Below, in pieces: positions 25,680-34,565 of a stretch of DNA of 64,000 nucleotides. Each line of letters opens with the position of its first letter. The stretch's first letter is position 1. This DNA comes from Nostocales cyanobacterium LEGE 11386 (lineage in GTDB: Bacteria > Cyanobacteriota > Cyanobacteriia > Cyanobacteriales > Nostocaceae), in contig JADEXK010000023.1 in the NCBI GenBank assembly GCA_015207155.1, positions 1 through 64,000 of the forward strand. The letters run 5' to 3'. Made by a program: the position numbers and the translations under genes. Below the pieces are notes generated by a model. It worked only from the letters and a program-made list of their open reading frames with translations. It made no database searches and had not been told where the DNA came from.

Positions 25680-26702
25680 TTAAAGAGCATCCTTAAACTG
25701 CTGTACCTTTTTCAGGAGAGGCTGACATTCGATGCCCTCGGCTAACTCTTGGGCATTTTGATAGCACAATAGCGCTGACTTTTTGCGTTTTGTCGTGGCG
25801 TAAAGACTTCCCATATTCAGCAAAGTGGAAATTTCTCCCAAACAATCACTAATTTCTTGATAAATTGCGATCGCTTGCTTGTAATACTTGAGAGCTTGGC
25901 GATTATTCCCCACAATATTGTAAGTAAAACCAAGGTTTTGCAAAGTAGTTGCTTCACCAGCGCGATCGCCTATTTCCCGACGTGTCAAAAGAACCTGGTA
26001 GTAAAGTAATAATGCTTTTTTAGGTTGCCCTAAATCACTATACACGGAAGCAATATTATTCAAAGTGGTGGCTTCGCCCACTAAATTCTTGGCGGCTCGT
26101 TGAATTGGTAGTGCTGCTTGTAGAAATTCTAAAGCTTGTTCAAACTGGCCTAAAGTGCTGTAAGCAAAGCCAATGCCATTAAGAGTATTGGCTTCACCAG
26201 AAAAATCTCCCAGCGATCGCCGCATCGACAAAATTTGGTACTGTAACAACAGCGATCGTTTTGGTTCACCCAACCTGGCGTAAATCAGTGCCATGTCATT
26301 GAGCGTAGAAGCTTCACCTTGGGTATCCTGCAACTTCCTGAAGATTTGCAATCCTTTGTCAAAAGACTCCAGCGCTTGCGAGAATCTTCCTAGACGGCTG
26401 TAACTAGAACCTAAATTGCTAAGTGCTGTCGCTTCTGCTCGTGTATTGCCAAGTTCAACAGCAACTGCAAGTGCTTGATTAAAACACTCTAATGCTTTTT
26501 GAGGTTGGCAGCAATTGAGATAAGCTAAACCAATATCATTCAATGTATGACCTTCTCTAGCTCGATCTCGAATGTCTCTAGCTAACTGTAAATTCTCACT
26601 GGCAAAATTGAGATATTCTTGAAACTTCCCCTGCTTGTAGTAGCGGTTGGCTTCATCACGACGTTGTTCCCACTGTTGGACTCGATTGAAAGCTTGCGTC
26701 AT
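25680..26702 (-). CDS. Tetratricopeptide repeat protein
   Basis: 340 residues from ATG 26702, which has GAGG just upstream; a TTG at 26753 would add 17 odd residues. Seven or so 40-residue TPR units begin after about residue 45, each with the pattern GEAxTLNxIGxAYxxLGxxxQAL. The 40-residue period identifies the TPR_12/kinesin-light-chain-like subclass, used for protein-protein contacts. No enzymatic domain, signal peptide or membrane segment is seen. The partner is unknown. The gene stands alone between repeat DNA and the fibrillin-family gene. Confidence 0.88.
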   Translation of the reverse strand: MTQAFNRVQQWEQRRDEANRYYKQGKFQEYLNFASENLQLARDIRDRAREGHTLNDIGLAYLNCCQPQKALECFNQALAVAVELGNTRAEATALSNLGSSYSRLGRFSQALESFDKGLQIFRKLQDTQGEASTLNDMALIYARLGEPKRSLLLQYQILSMRRSLGDFSGEANTLNGIGFAYSTLGQFEQALEFLQAALPIQRAAKNLVGEATTLNNIASVYSDLGQPKKALLLYYQVLLTRREIGDRAGEATTLQNLGFTYNIVGNNRQALKYYKQAIAIYQEISDCLGEISTLLNMGSLYATTKRKKSALLCYQNAQELAEGIECQPLLKKVQQFKDAL

Positions 26703-26981
26703 CTGGCCTCGGTTGCACTCTGCGATGAATAGGCAGGTTATTTTGGGAATCAACCCCTCGAAGAATTCCCAAATTTGAGTTAACCGTTATTCTCTACCTT
26801 TAGACATAAAATGTAAATAGAGATATATCTCTTTGGACACAAGACATCAGTAGTAAAATAGAGTACGATTGTGTATTCTTGAGGCAGTAATTATTTTTTG
26901 GCTAATTCCAGCACGAAGCACCACTCCATAACCTCCGGGTGCTTTGTGGGAGTGATATAAACAAAAAAATTTTGAATTTCT

Positions 26982-27599
26982 TCAAGTTTCACGAATCCAC
27001 ACTGCCAGACCTCCCCCACGCCCACGGGCTGCAATCAAGTCTTCCGTCACTAAAAAGAAAGCAAAGAAGGGTAGTTTAGCTATGGGCTGGTTGTAAAAAT
27101 CCTCTGTCTGAACTTTACCAGAGCGAATCTGCCTGTTGTAAACACCACGACTAAACAGACTGACGAGCATGTAGTTAAAGTCAAACGCCAATAAATTTTT
27201 CTTGCCCAAATATTGCGCTGGCCCTGTCAGCTTCAACAACACCGGGCCTAATTGAACTTGATTAGCTATTTCGCCTCTACCCAATTCCTGTTCTAAATCG
27301 GCACTAAAGGAAATCTGGACTGCTACAAATTTTGGCACGTACCAACCCTTTCCCAAGACAATTCCCCCACGTTCTCTGGCTTTTTTAGTGCCAGTGGCAA
27401 AGCAAAGCCGCCATTTACCCAAAAGAGATTCAAAGTCATAAATCAGCCGTTGCTGCTTGGCAACTTTTTCTGCTTTTAGTAACGCATTTACGACTACTTC
27501 AGCCGCAGGACGTGCATTTCCTTGCCCTCGATACGCAGCTACTGCTTGGGATAGCACGCTCACAAAATCAGGTGTAGTCGTAGATGTCAAATCAGCCAT
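26982..27599 (-). CDS. PAP/fibrillin-family (plastid-lipid-associated type) protein
   Basis: 205 residues from ATG 27599 (a TTG three codons upstream is less likely). The core (LLGKWRLCFATGTKK, FVAVQISFSADLEQELG, LKLTGPAQYLGKKN) resembles cyanobacterial relatives of plastoglobule fibrillins, lipocalin-like lipid-binding proteins associated with thylakoids. It ends with GRGGGLAVWIRE. There is no signal peptide. A 7-bp hairpin lies 67 bases upstream of its start. Family assignment is moderate; function in photoprotection or lipid storage is inferred from plant relatives. Confidence 0.65.
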   Translation of the reverse strand: MADLTSTTTPDFVSVLSQAVAAYRGQGNARPAAEVVVNALLKAEKVAKQQRLIYDFESLLGKWRLCFATGTKKARERGGIVLGKGWYVPKFVAVQISFSADLEQELGRGEIANQVQLGPVLLKLTGPAQYLGKKNLLAFDFNYMLVSLFSRGVYNRQIRSGKVQTEDFYNQPIAKLPFFAFFLVTEDLIAARGRGGGLAVWIRET

Positions 27600-27665
27600 A
27601 ATTAACAAGACTTGGGATTTTATAAATCTATCAATGCTTGCATGATCAAGCTAAAAACAAAAAGA

Positions 27666-27686
27666 ACCGTAGTGTATGACTACGGT
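27666..27686. repeat. 7-bp perfect hairpin upstream of the fibrillin-family gene
   Basis: ACCGTAG and CTACGGT are separated by seven bases (TGTATGA). It lies in the likely 5' untranslated region of the minus-strand gene starting at 27599. Confidence 0.5.
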
Positions 27687-27823
27687 ATGGGATGGGATTA
27701 AATCTGAAGTGGCTAAACGCGGGATAAGTGCTAGTACGGCACGGCGTAAATAGAGCAACCATTGAAAATCTCTAAAGAGCTTATTCCATAATACTTTTGA
27801 CTTTTGACTTCCGCCTTGCGGTA

Positions 27824-28264
27824 CTAGTCCCTGGCAATAACTATATCGTTGGACTTAATGACTACATAAGCATCTTTCCCCTCAGACAAATCTAATTCCT
27901 CTGCTGATACTCTGGTGATAACCGAGGTTAACTCAACTTTTTGAGTAATCTCTAGCGTCACCTCAGTATTAACCGCTCCGTTGACAACTCTTTTAACAAT
28001 ACCCTTCAGAACATTGCGGGAGCTAACTTTTAGTGGTTTTCTCTGAATACTAATTTCCCTTTCAGGTTCTGGAGTATCAACATTTTCCTGTTCTTTGTGC
28101 TTACTTGCTAGCGATTCTGGTAGAGACTGCGAATTGAGACCACGCACAAGTTCTCTGAGAATCTCGGTTTTGGTTCTCTGAGACTGTTCACAGAACTTCT
28201 CCAGAATTTTCCGCTCCTCTTCTGAGGTTTGGAATGTAACCCACCCTTGTTCCTTTCTCGGCAT
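27824..28264 (-). CDS. Ribbon-helix-helix + TOBE (Mop) protein, candidate molybdate-responsive regulator
   Basis: 146 residues in two parts. Residues about 7-45 (GWVTFQTSEEERKILEKFCEQ, then TKTEILRELVRGL) look like a CopG-type ribbon-helix-helix DNA-binding segment: one beta strand followed by two helices. Residues about 80-146 (SRNVLKGIVKRVVNGAVNTEV ... DLSEGKDAYVVIKSNDIVIARD) form a TOBE/Mop domain, which binds molybdate in ModE, ModC and molbindins. A charged linker joins them. It is divergently transcribed from modA with palindromes in between. I infer a Mo-sensing repressor that uses RHH in place of the ModE winged helix. Confidence 0.72.
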   Translation of the reverse strand: MPRKEQGWVTFQTSEEERKILEKFCEQSQRTKTEILRELVRGLNSQSLPESLASKHKEQENVDTPEPEREISIQRKPLKVSSRNVLKGIVKRVVNGAVNTEVTLEITQKVELTSVITRVSAEELDLSEGKDAYVVIKSNDIVIARD

Positions 28265-28271
28265 AACATTA

Positions 28272-28328
28272 CCAATTTTGTTGGAAAAATTGGGTTAGTT
28301 TGGTACTATATTTACCAACCCCCAATTT
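28272..28328. promoter_or_regulatory. Palindromes between the RHH-TOBE gene and modA
   Basis: Three overlapping inverted repeats: CCAATTTT (28272-28279)/AAAATTGG (28286-28293) with 6 bases between; TTGGTA (28300-28305)/TACCAA (28313-28318); and AAATTGGG (28287-28294)/CCCAATTT (28321-28328). The first lies 8 bases before the regulator ATG and the others between it and modA. They are candidate operators. Confidence 0.5.
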
Positions 28329-28361
28329 CATCAAGAGAATTTCTCCCAGTATGGTTATTAT

Positions 28362-29156
28362 ATGAACAGGAGACGAGTTTTTGTCTTTATTGGTATAGCA
28401 ATTACTAGCTTATTGCTGACAACAGGCTCGCCTTCGATTGCTCCCACTCCAGCAATAGCACAGTCAAACGCTAACTTACTTGTATCTGCTGCTGCCAGTT
28501 TGAAAGAAGCACTAGAAGAAATTAAGCCTCTTTACCAAAAAAGTAAGCCCAACATCAACATTAGTTATAACTTTGGCGCTTCTGGTGCCTTGCAGCAACA
28601 GATTGAGCAGGGCGCTCCCGCAGATATCTTTATTTCTGCGGCTAGAAGGCAAGTAGATACATTAGAGCAAAAAGGCCTCCTCGTTCCAGGTACTCGTACC
28701 AACCTGGCAAATAACCGTTTAGTGTTGATTGTGCCTAAGAATACTGTTGGCATTACTAGCTTTTATAATTTGGCAGATGCCAAAATCAAGAAAATCGCGA
28801 TGGGAGAACCAAGGAGTGTTCCCGCAGGTCAATATGCTGACCAAGTTTTGAAAAAATTGGGCATTTTTGATCAGGTCAAGTCTAAATTAGTTTTGGGCAA
28901 CAATGTGCGTCAAGTTTTGGCAGCAGTAGAAAGTGGTAATGCTGATGCAGGTTTAGTTTATGTTACAGATGCAAAAATTTCTAACAAAGTTAAAGTTGTA
29001 GTTGCTGCTGACGATAAATACCACTCTGCAATTGTTTATCCCATGGCAGTGATTAAAAGCAGTAAAAATGTTCCTGCTGCCAAAGAGTTTATTGAGTTTT
29101 TATCTGGTAATCAAGCAAAATCTGTACTTGCAAAATACGGGTTTATTGTGCGTTAA
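28362..29156 (+). CDS. modA: Molybdate ABC transporter substrate-binding protein
   Basis: 264 residues. The signal peptide (MNRRRVFVFIGIAITSLLLT, cleavage near AIAQS) leads into the ModA fold: LLVSAAASLKEALEEI, SYNFGASGALQQQIEQGAPAD, and the C-terminal GNADAGLVYVTDA block. Ser in the SAAAS and GASGAL motifs contacts the oxyanion. It captures molybdate in the periplasm and delivers it to ModB. It is divergent from the RHH-TOBE gene; modBC follows after 297 bp that contain two palindromic repeats. Molybdenum supply matters for nitrogenase and nitrate reductase in these organisms. Confidence 0.95.
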   Translation: MNRRRVFVFIGIAITSLLLTTGSPSIAPTPAIAQSNANLLVSAAASLKEALEEIKPLYQKSKPNINISYNFGASGALQQQIEQGAPADIFISAARRQVDTLEQKGLLVPGTRTNLANNRLVLIVPKNTVGITSFYNLADAKIKKIAMGEPRSVPAGQYADQVLKKLGIFDQVKSKLVLGNNVRQVLAAVESGNADAGLVYVTDAKISNKVKVVVAADDKYHSAIVYPMAVIKSSKNVPAAKEFIEFLSGNQAKSVLAKYGFIVR

Positions 29157-29265
29157 GTAGTAATATTTTAGTTCATATCAAACAGTAAATATAGAAGTTT
29201 TTAGATAGATTATTTATGTATCTTGCAAGAAATATTTAGACATCATTAAATAAACAATCAATTCT

Positions 29266-29317
29266 AGCGATTCATAGTTTATTCAGGATGATCAGGACTA
29301 AAGTCCTGACTACAAAC
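29266..29317. repeat. Small palindromic repeat, degenerate copy
   Basis: Contains the 16-bp palindrome CAGGACTAAAGTCCTG followed by ACTACAAAC. The left end is decayed (TTCATAGT). It lies in the modA-modBC gap. Confidence 0.65.
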
Positions 29318-29328
29318 TTTAAATTCTA

Positions 29329-29390
29329 GTTCGTAGTGAGCGATTCATCGCTTATTCAGGATGATCAGAACTAAAGTCCTGACTACAAAA
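29329..29390. repeat. Small palindromic repeat, second copy in the modA-modBC gap
   Basis: Left end GTTCGTAGT, an inner AGCGATTCATCGCT hairpin, then GAACTAAAGTCC and right end ACTACAAA. It is tandem with the copy 11 bases to its left. Confidence 0.7.
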
Positions 29391-29453
29391 TTTAATTGAT
29401 TTAGTCCTAGTTTTTTATCTGTGATTTCCCCAATATCAGAACTTATCTCCAAA

Positions 29454-31271
29454 ATGTCACCTGATTTATCTCCCCTTTGGATATCACTTAAAACTTCCTT
29501 ACTTGCGACATTTATTACCTTTTTTCTTGGTATTTGGTCGGCTTACTGGATGCTGGGATATCGAGGTAAAGGGAAATCATTGATTGAAGGAATTTTTATT
29601 GCTCCTTTGATTTTGCCGCCTACAGTTGTTGGTTTTTTGTTACTGCTATTTTTTGGTAAAAATGGCCCTGTAGGGCAACTCATGCAGCCTTTTGACTTGA
29701 CGATTGTCTTTACTTGGTATGGTGCAGCGATCGCCGCCACAATTGTAGCTTTTCCATTAATGTATAAAACAGCATTGGGAGCTTTTGCACAAATTGATGC
29801 AAATCTCCTGCGAGTAGCTAGAACCCTTGGCGCTTCTGAATCAACAGTTTTTTGGCGCATCAGTTTACCTCTAGCATTCCCCGGAATTGTTGCGGCAACA
29901 ACTTTAGCTTTTGCACGAGCTTTGGGTGAATTCGGAGCTACCCTGATGCTGGCGGGTAACATCCCCGGACAAACTCAGACAATCCCGATGGCAATTTATT
30001 TTGCTGTGGAAGCCGGAGCGATAAATGAAGCTTGGTTTTGGGCGATCGCTATTATGGTAATTTCCCTATCTGGAATCATCGCAGTCAATTTCTGGCAAGA
30101 AAACCGGGGGAAGAAGCAACAACAAAATTCCCAATTCCCACAAAGAACTCAGGAATATCAAACACCTCAAATCGTTATAGATACCCACGCTACCGATGCT
30201 TCAGGATTGTTTGTAGATATTGAAAAACGGCTTCCAGGCTTTACATTGCAAGTATCTTTCAGCGCCGATCATAATACCCTAGGATTTTTGGGCGGATCTG
30301 GGGCTGGCAAAAGTATGATTTTGCGTTGCATTGCTGGCATAGAAACCCCAACCAAAGGTCGTATTGTTTTAAATGGGCGAGTGTTGTTTGATTCGGAACA
30401 AAGAATTAATCTGCCTTCTCGCGATCGCCATATCGGGTTTTTAGTCCAGAATTATGCTCTGTTCCCTCACATGACTGTCAGGCAAAATATCGCTTTTGGC
30501 TTGCCTAAAGGACTCTCAAAATCAGCGATTCAGCAACAGGTAAAAACACAATTATTAGCAGTGCAATTAGAAGGATTAGGCGATCGCTATCCTCATCAAC
30601 TCTCTGGTGGTCAGCAACAACGAGTAGCACTGGCGAGAGCTTTAGCTAGTCAACCAGAAGCACTATTACTCGATGAACCATTTTCGGCACTGGATACTTA
30701 CTTGCGTAGCCAACTGGAACAGCAAATGATTACTACCTTGAATTCTTACCAAGGAACAACTTTATTTGTGACTCACAATCTGGAAGAAGCCTATCGAATT
30801 TGCCCAAATTTGTTGGTACTGGAGCAAGGAAAGTCTATGCAGTATGCTGCCAAACAAGAGATTTTTGAGCGCCCTGCTAACTTTAGTGTTGCTCAATTAA
30901 CAGGGTGTAAAAACTTTTCTCATGCTGAGATTAAAACATCTGCATTATTAGAAGCAAGCGATTGGGGTTGCACCCTCAAAGTCTTAGAACCGCTCCCCAA
31001 AAATTTATCCTACGTGGGAATTCGCGCTCATCAAATCAATTTTACTAATAACTCATCTGCTGAAAATACATTTCCCTGCTGGCTAGTGAGGGCAAGTGAA
31101 ACACCGCATCGCATAACGTTATTTCTCAAGTTGCATTCCTCTCCGACAAATACTCACGATTACCACCTACAAGCAGAAGTATTCAAAGAAAAATGGGTCA
31201 TGTTTAAAGACCAACCTTTGCCTTGGCAAGTTCGTTTAGATCCCCTGCATTTAATTTTGTTGGCAGAGTGA
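29454..31271 (+). CDS. modBC: Fused molybdate permease-ATPase ModBC
   Basis: 605 residues from ATG 29454 (a GTG at 29421 gives 616). Residues about 1-215 are ModB: five or so membrane helices with the EAA-type loop (ARTLGASESTVFWRISLPLA). Residues about 240-600 are ModC: Walker A GGSGAGKS, signature LSGGQQQRVALARAL, Walker B LLLDEPFSALD, and a C-terminal region where ModC proteins usually carry a TOBE domain, here divergent. It imports molybdate with ModA. The modBC fusion is known in Anabaena variabilis. The two palindromic repeats upstream may uncouple it from modA. No strong ribosome binding site marks either start. Confidence 0.93.
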   Translation: MSPDLSPLWISLKTSLLATFITFFLGIWSAYWMLGYRGKGKSLIEGIFIAPLILPPTVVGFLLLLFFGKNGPVGQLMQPFDLTIVFTWYGAAIAATIVAFPLMYKTALGAFAQIDANLLRVARTLGASESTVFWRISLPLAFPGIVAATTLAFARALGEFGATLMLAGNIPGQTQTIPMAIYFAVEAGAINEAWFWAIAIMVISLSGIIAVNFWQENRGKKQQQNSQFPQRTQEYQTPQIVIDTHATDASGLFVDIEKRLPGFTLQVSFSADHNTLGFLGGSGAGKSMILRCIAGIETPTKGRIVLNGRVLFDSEQRINLPSRDRHIGFLVQNYALFPHMTVRQNIAFGLPKGLSKSAIQQQVKTQLLAVQLEGLGDRYPHQLSGGQQQRVALARALASQPEALLLDEPFSALDTYLRSQLEQQMITTLNSYQGTTLFVTHNLEEAYRICPNLLVLEQGKSMQYAAKQEIFERPANFSVAQLTGCKNFSHAEIKTSALLEASDWGCTLKVLEPLPKNLSYVGIRAHQINFTNNSSAENTFPCWLVRASETPHRITLFLKLHSSPTNTHDYHLQAEVFKEKWVMFKDQPLPWQVRLDPLHLILLAE

Positions 31272-31370
31272 AAGGGGACTGGGGATTGGGTATTTTCAGT
31301 ATGCCGAAAAAATAGCCCTATCAACCGACAGGCTACAGGGCAAGCTATTATCAAAAAAATGCAAGTACTA

Positions 31371-31901
31371 TTATTCTTTCACCCTAACATCGATAACAGT
31401 CGCATTAAAGTTATAGTTAAAGCCTTCTAACTCAAAGGGCATACCAATTTTTACTTTGCTATTACCTAAAACTGGGCCAGTATCGGTGATTTGGGCTTTA
31501 CCTTCTAAAGTTAAAAGCATATCTGTACTAAAATTGTTTGCCCTGGGATCTGGTAGTTCTCTGACAGAACCATCTGGTTGAGGAACTGTTACAGTTCTAG
31601 GTAATAGCTCAAGAGATTTGATCCCAATCTGACCGTAGGGTTGATTGCGGATAATCACGTTAGTTTTACCACCTTTTGTAAATCCTTTGTCAAATAACCG
31701 TTCAGGGTCGCGGACATTTAAACCGCGCACGGCTAAGTCTACCTCGATGGGTACTGTTTTAGTCCCGACTTGGGCCACAGAACCAGTAGTGCCAGGAAAA
31801 ACAAATATGCCAATTATAACTAGCACAATTACCAGGGCAGCACCTAAATCGAGGATATTTATTTTGCCGAACAAGCGTCCTTTGGAATCTAAAATAGCCA
31901 T
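31371..31901 (-). CDS. DUF4330 family membrane-anchored protein
   Basis: 176 residues from ATG 31901, which has AGGAAAA 9 bases upstream. It starts MAILDSKGRLFGKINILDLG, followed by a single membrane helix (AALVIVLVIIGIFVFPGTTG, about 22-41) and an extracytoplasmic beta-rich domain ending NATVIDVRVKE. This is the DUF4330 plan, a cyanobacterial family of unknown role. It converges with modBC. No operon partner is present. Confidence 0.78.
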   Translation of the reverse strand: MAILDSKGRLFGKINILDLGAALVIVLVIIGIFVFPGTTGSVAQVGTKTVPIEVDLAVRGLNVRDPERLFDKGFTKGGKTNVIIRNQPYGQIGIKSLELLPRTVTVPQPDGSVRELPDPRANNFSTDMLLTLEGKAQITDTGPVLGNSKVKIGMPFELEGFNYNFNATVIDVRVKE

Positions 31902-32342
31902 CAAAACTTTTCCTAGATACAAGCGGAATAATTGATTTTAGCAATAAGCTTTATCAGGGACGTGGCAAGTTTCCCTATTTGAGACAGCTCAAGGCTATTG
32001 GGCGTTGCAGTCATGCGACAGTCTAGCACGAGTTGGCAAGTGGGTCGTCAAGAATGTAAAAACAAGGGCATTTGGTTTATTTTAGACATGGGACAAAATT
32101 TTCATCATCAAAGCCCTTGGAACCATATTGGTAAATACCTATGCATAAATATTTAGCCACTTTTCAACACGGCTGAAATTGCTGTATTCCAACACTGTCC
32201 CCTTTCCTCTGTTACCTGTTCCCTCCCTCAACCAAGTAATTTATTTTGCACAACTAGTTATGCATCTTTGTTTTTGAGTCAAGAATGCAACTTAGAAGGC
32301 TCTAAATTCGTCCTATAGTTTATCCCATTAGACCTAATAACA
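31902..32342. other. 441-bp divergent spacer
   Basis: Between DUF4330 (leftward) and the M48 protease (rightward). A 7-bp inverted pair CAAGGGC (about 32065)/GCCCTTG (about 32114) spans about 55 bases. No gene or known RNA was recognised. Confidence 0.4.
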
Positions 32343-33194
32343 ATGACTTGGAAAGGCTTTTTTGCAAATCATCATCCGTGGCGGCGCTGGTTTTATCCGT
32401 TAATTTCGGTAGTAGTTGCCTTGAGTTTGTGTCTAACTACACCCATGCCTGGAAGGGCTTTCGATATTCGGTCGCTGCTGTTCCGGGGTGTACAGATAAT
32501 TCAGATGTCTAATATATCTGATCGCCAGGAAGTTGATCTTGGTCAGCAGATGAATCAGCAGTTAAAGAGTGGTGATATTCGACTTAGCCGCAACTCTGCG
32601 ATTAATCGCTATGTGGAACAAATCGGTCGGCGCTTGGCAACTAACAGCGATCGCGCAAATCTCCCCTTTACCTTCCAAGTAGTTGAAGATGACGCGATCA
32701 ATGCCTTTGCTACTTTGGGAGGTTTTGTCTATATTCACACGGGTTTAATCAAAGCCGCAGACAATGAAGCGGAACTAGCTAGTGTGATAGCCCATGAAAT
32801 TGGTCACATTGGCGGCAGACATTTAGTACAACAGATGCGGCAAAGAGCGATCGCTGGTGGTGTAGCTTCAGCCGCAGGTTTAGATCGTAATGCAGCCGTG
32901 GGAATTGGTGTAGAACTGGCGCTCAATCGTCCCCGCAGTCGTCAAGATGAATTTGATGCGGATAATAGAGGATTACGAACTTTGACTCGCGCTGGTTACG
33001 CCCAGTCGGCCATGGTCTCCTTTATGCAAAAGCTGATGCAAAGAGGGGGTTCTGTTCCTACATTTTTGAGTACTCACCCTGGAACAAGCGATCGCATTAG
33101 TGCTTTGCAACGTTCTATTGATGCCCAACCTAGCAATCAGCGTGACGGATTAGATAATGCTGCTTATCGAGCTAATATCCGTAGTTTGTTGTAG
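32343..33194 (+). CDS. M48-family metalloprotease, exported
   Basis: 283 residues. A signal peptide or anchor (about 17-40, LISVVVALSLCLTTPMPGRA) leads into an M48 catalytic domain: HEIGHIGGRH with zinc His151 and His155 and catalytic Glu152, and a third zinc ligand in DEFDADNRG (about 205). The C-terminal STHPGTSDRI is typical of BepA/LoiP-like proteases. It probably acts in the periplasm on misfolded outer-membrane or secreted proteins. Unlike BepA it has no TPR domain. It stands alone and converges with the phosphatase gene. Confidence 0.9.
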   Translation: MTWKGFFANHHPWRRWFYPLISVVVALSLCLTTPMPGRAFDIRSLLFRGVQIIQMSNISDRQEVDLGQQMNQQLKSGDIRLSRNSAINRYVEQIGRRLATNSDRANLPFTFQVVEDDAINAFATLGGFVYIHTGLIKAADNEAELASVIAHEIGHIGGRHLVQQMRQRAIAGGVASAAGLDRNAAVGIGVELALNRPRSRQDEFDADNRGLRTLTRAGYAQSAMVSFMQKLMQRGGSVPTFLSTHPGTSDRISALQRSIDAQPSNQRDGLDNAAYRANIRSLL

Positions 33195-33255
33195 TTTGAA
33201 CGCTACTGTACACAGGAAAAAACCCATAATTTTACATCTACCCTTTTGCTCCCGA

Positions 33256-34014
33256 TTATGCTCGCTGTTTGTGGCGGCGAGCAGCAATTTGGGATGGTTC
33301 AACAGTAATCACCCCTTCTGCTAAGGGCAGGGTGCGGAGGCGGTTCTTAAAAATGTTGACTTGATAAATGAGGTTATTTGTCGTGTCTAATGCAGTTAAC
33401 CAGCCACTACGGGGATGGTAAGCACCAGTATCTATATCCAGCCATCCCTGCCCTTGTACAAGTTTTCCAGGGGTAACGCCAGGGAAGGTAAAGGTAATAG
33501 TATGGCCAATGATAATTAGCTTATCAGCAAAGAAGGGCTGCTCAATGCTGTGAAATTCGTCACGTATCCAGCAAAATTGCTCGGCAGTTTGTTTTGCTAA
33601 CGGCAAATGAGGGTCAACGCCAGCATGAGTTAACCAAATATCCCCCAAATCCAGATATGTAGGTAAAGTCTTTAACCAATCCAAATGTTCTACAGGAATG
33701 GTGGCTTCTGCGTAACTAGCTATTGTTGCCTGGCCTCCACTATACAGCCATGCTTGCATTGCTGGTGTCGCCATATTCTCGCTGGTGAGAATGTTTAATA
33801 ACATCTGCTCATGATTTCCCAGCAGACAGGCATAATTATTCTGCTTGACAAAATCAATAACGTGTGAGCTTTGAGGTCCACGATCAATTAAATCTCCCAG
33901 AAAATAGACTTGATCATCTGATGCTGGGGCGATCGCCTCCATCAATGTCATCAAGCCTTCGTAGTGACCATGCACATCCCCAATAACAATTCGACGTTGG
34001 CTAGTTTCGCTCAT
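33256..34014 (-). CDS. PPP-type metallophosphoesterase (serine/threonine phosphatase family)
   Basis: 252 residues from ATG 34014; the frame opens 30 codons earlier at a TTG, but the conserved part starts here (RRIVIGDVHGHYEG). Metal-binding motifs are GDVHG, GDLIDRG and GNHE, then WLTHAG and GHT with C-terminal histidines. These are the ligands of the bimetal PPP fold that removes phosphate from proteins or from diadenosine tetraphosphate (ApaH-like). Which substrate applies is unknown. It is cytoplasmic. It converges with the M48 gene and is divergent from the DUF2470 gene. Confidence 0.87.
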   Translation of the reverse strand: MSETSQRRIVIGDVHGHYEGLMTLMEAIAPASDDQVYFLGDLIDRGPQSSHVIDFVKQNNYACLLGNHEQMLLNILTSENMATPAMQAWLYSGGQATIASYAEATIPVEHLDWLKTLPTYLDLGDIWLTHAGVDPHLPLAKQTAEQFCWIRDEFHSIEQPFFADKLIIIGHTITFTFPGVTPGKLVQGQGWLDIDTGAYHPRSGWLTALDTTNNLIYQVNIFKNRLRTLPLAEGVITVEPSQIAARRHKQRA

Positions 34015-34255
34015 CGGCTCTTGGCTTAAATAGTTGGGTTGAATAGTTTTGCTACAGTTTAAGTTGTCTGGTTTCCGCAAATACAGATAAAAAACCCTTG
34101 ACAAATTTTACTTTTATCTTAATTTAATTTTTGGAGTTCCATAACAGCCATAAGAACATACTGAAGCTTTGGTAGGCGATCGCAAAACCTACAAATTTTA
34201 TCCAGACTAGCTTAAAATTTAGGTAATTGCCCTGTTACTAACTCCTAGTTGCAAA

Positions 34256-34540
34256 ATGTCTGATCAATTTTCTGCTGAAATTAGCTCGCGCATCTGTAAG
34301 CATATGAACGAAGATCATACTGATGCAATAGTTCTTTATGCCAAGGCTTTCGGTGGTGTAACAGATGCAACAACCGCAGAAATGCTGTCAATTGATGCTG
34401 AGGGAATGAATTTAACAGCACAAGTAAACCAGGAAACTGTACCAGTTCGCATTCAGTTCGAGCGTACTTTAGCAGATGCAGAAGATGCTCACCAAACTCT
34501 GATTGCAATGGTCAAGCAGGCGCGGGTTCAAGCAAAGTAA
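34256..34540 (+). CDS. DUF2470 domain protein
   Basis: 94 residues, a single DUF2470 domain (ICKHMNEDHTDAIVLYAKAFGG, EMLSIDAEGMNL). This domain forms the C-terminal part of HugZ-type heme-utilisation proteins and of some chloroplast proteins linked to tetrapyrrole metabolism; the H-M-N-E-D-H motif is the conserved signature. Here it stands alone without a pyridoxamine-oxidase-like domain. A heme or tetrapyrrole link is inferred from the family. It converges with the tab2 gene, 26 bp away. Confidence 0.85.
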   Translation: MSDQFSAEISSRICKHMNEDHTDAIVLYAKAFGGVTDATTAEMLSIDAEGMNLTAQVNQETVPVRIQFERTLADAEDAHQTLIAMVKQARVQAK

Positions 34541-34565
34541 AAATGGCAATAATCTACTAAAAAGA

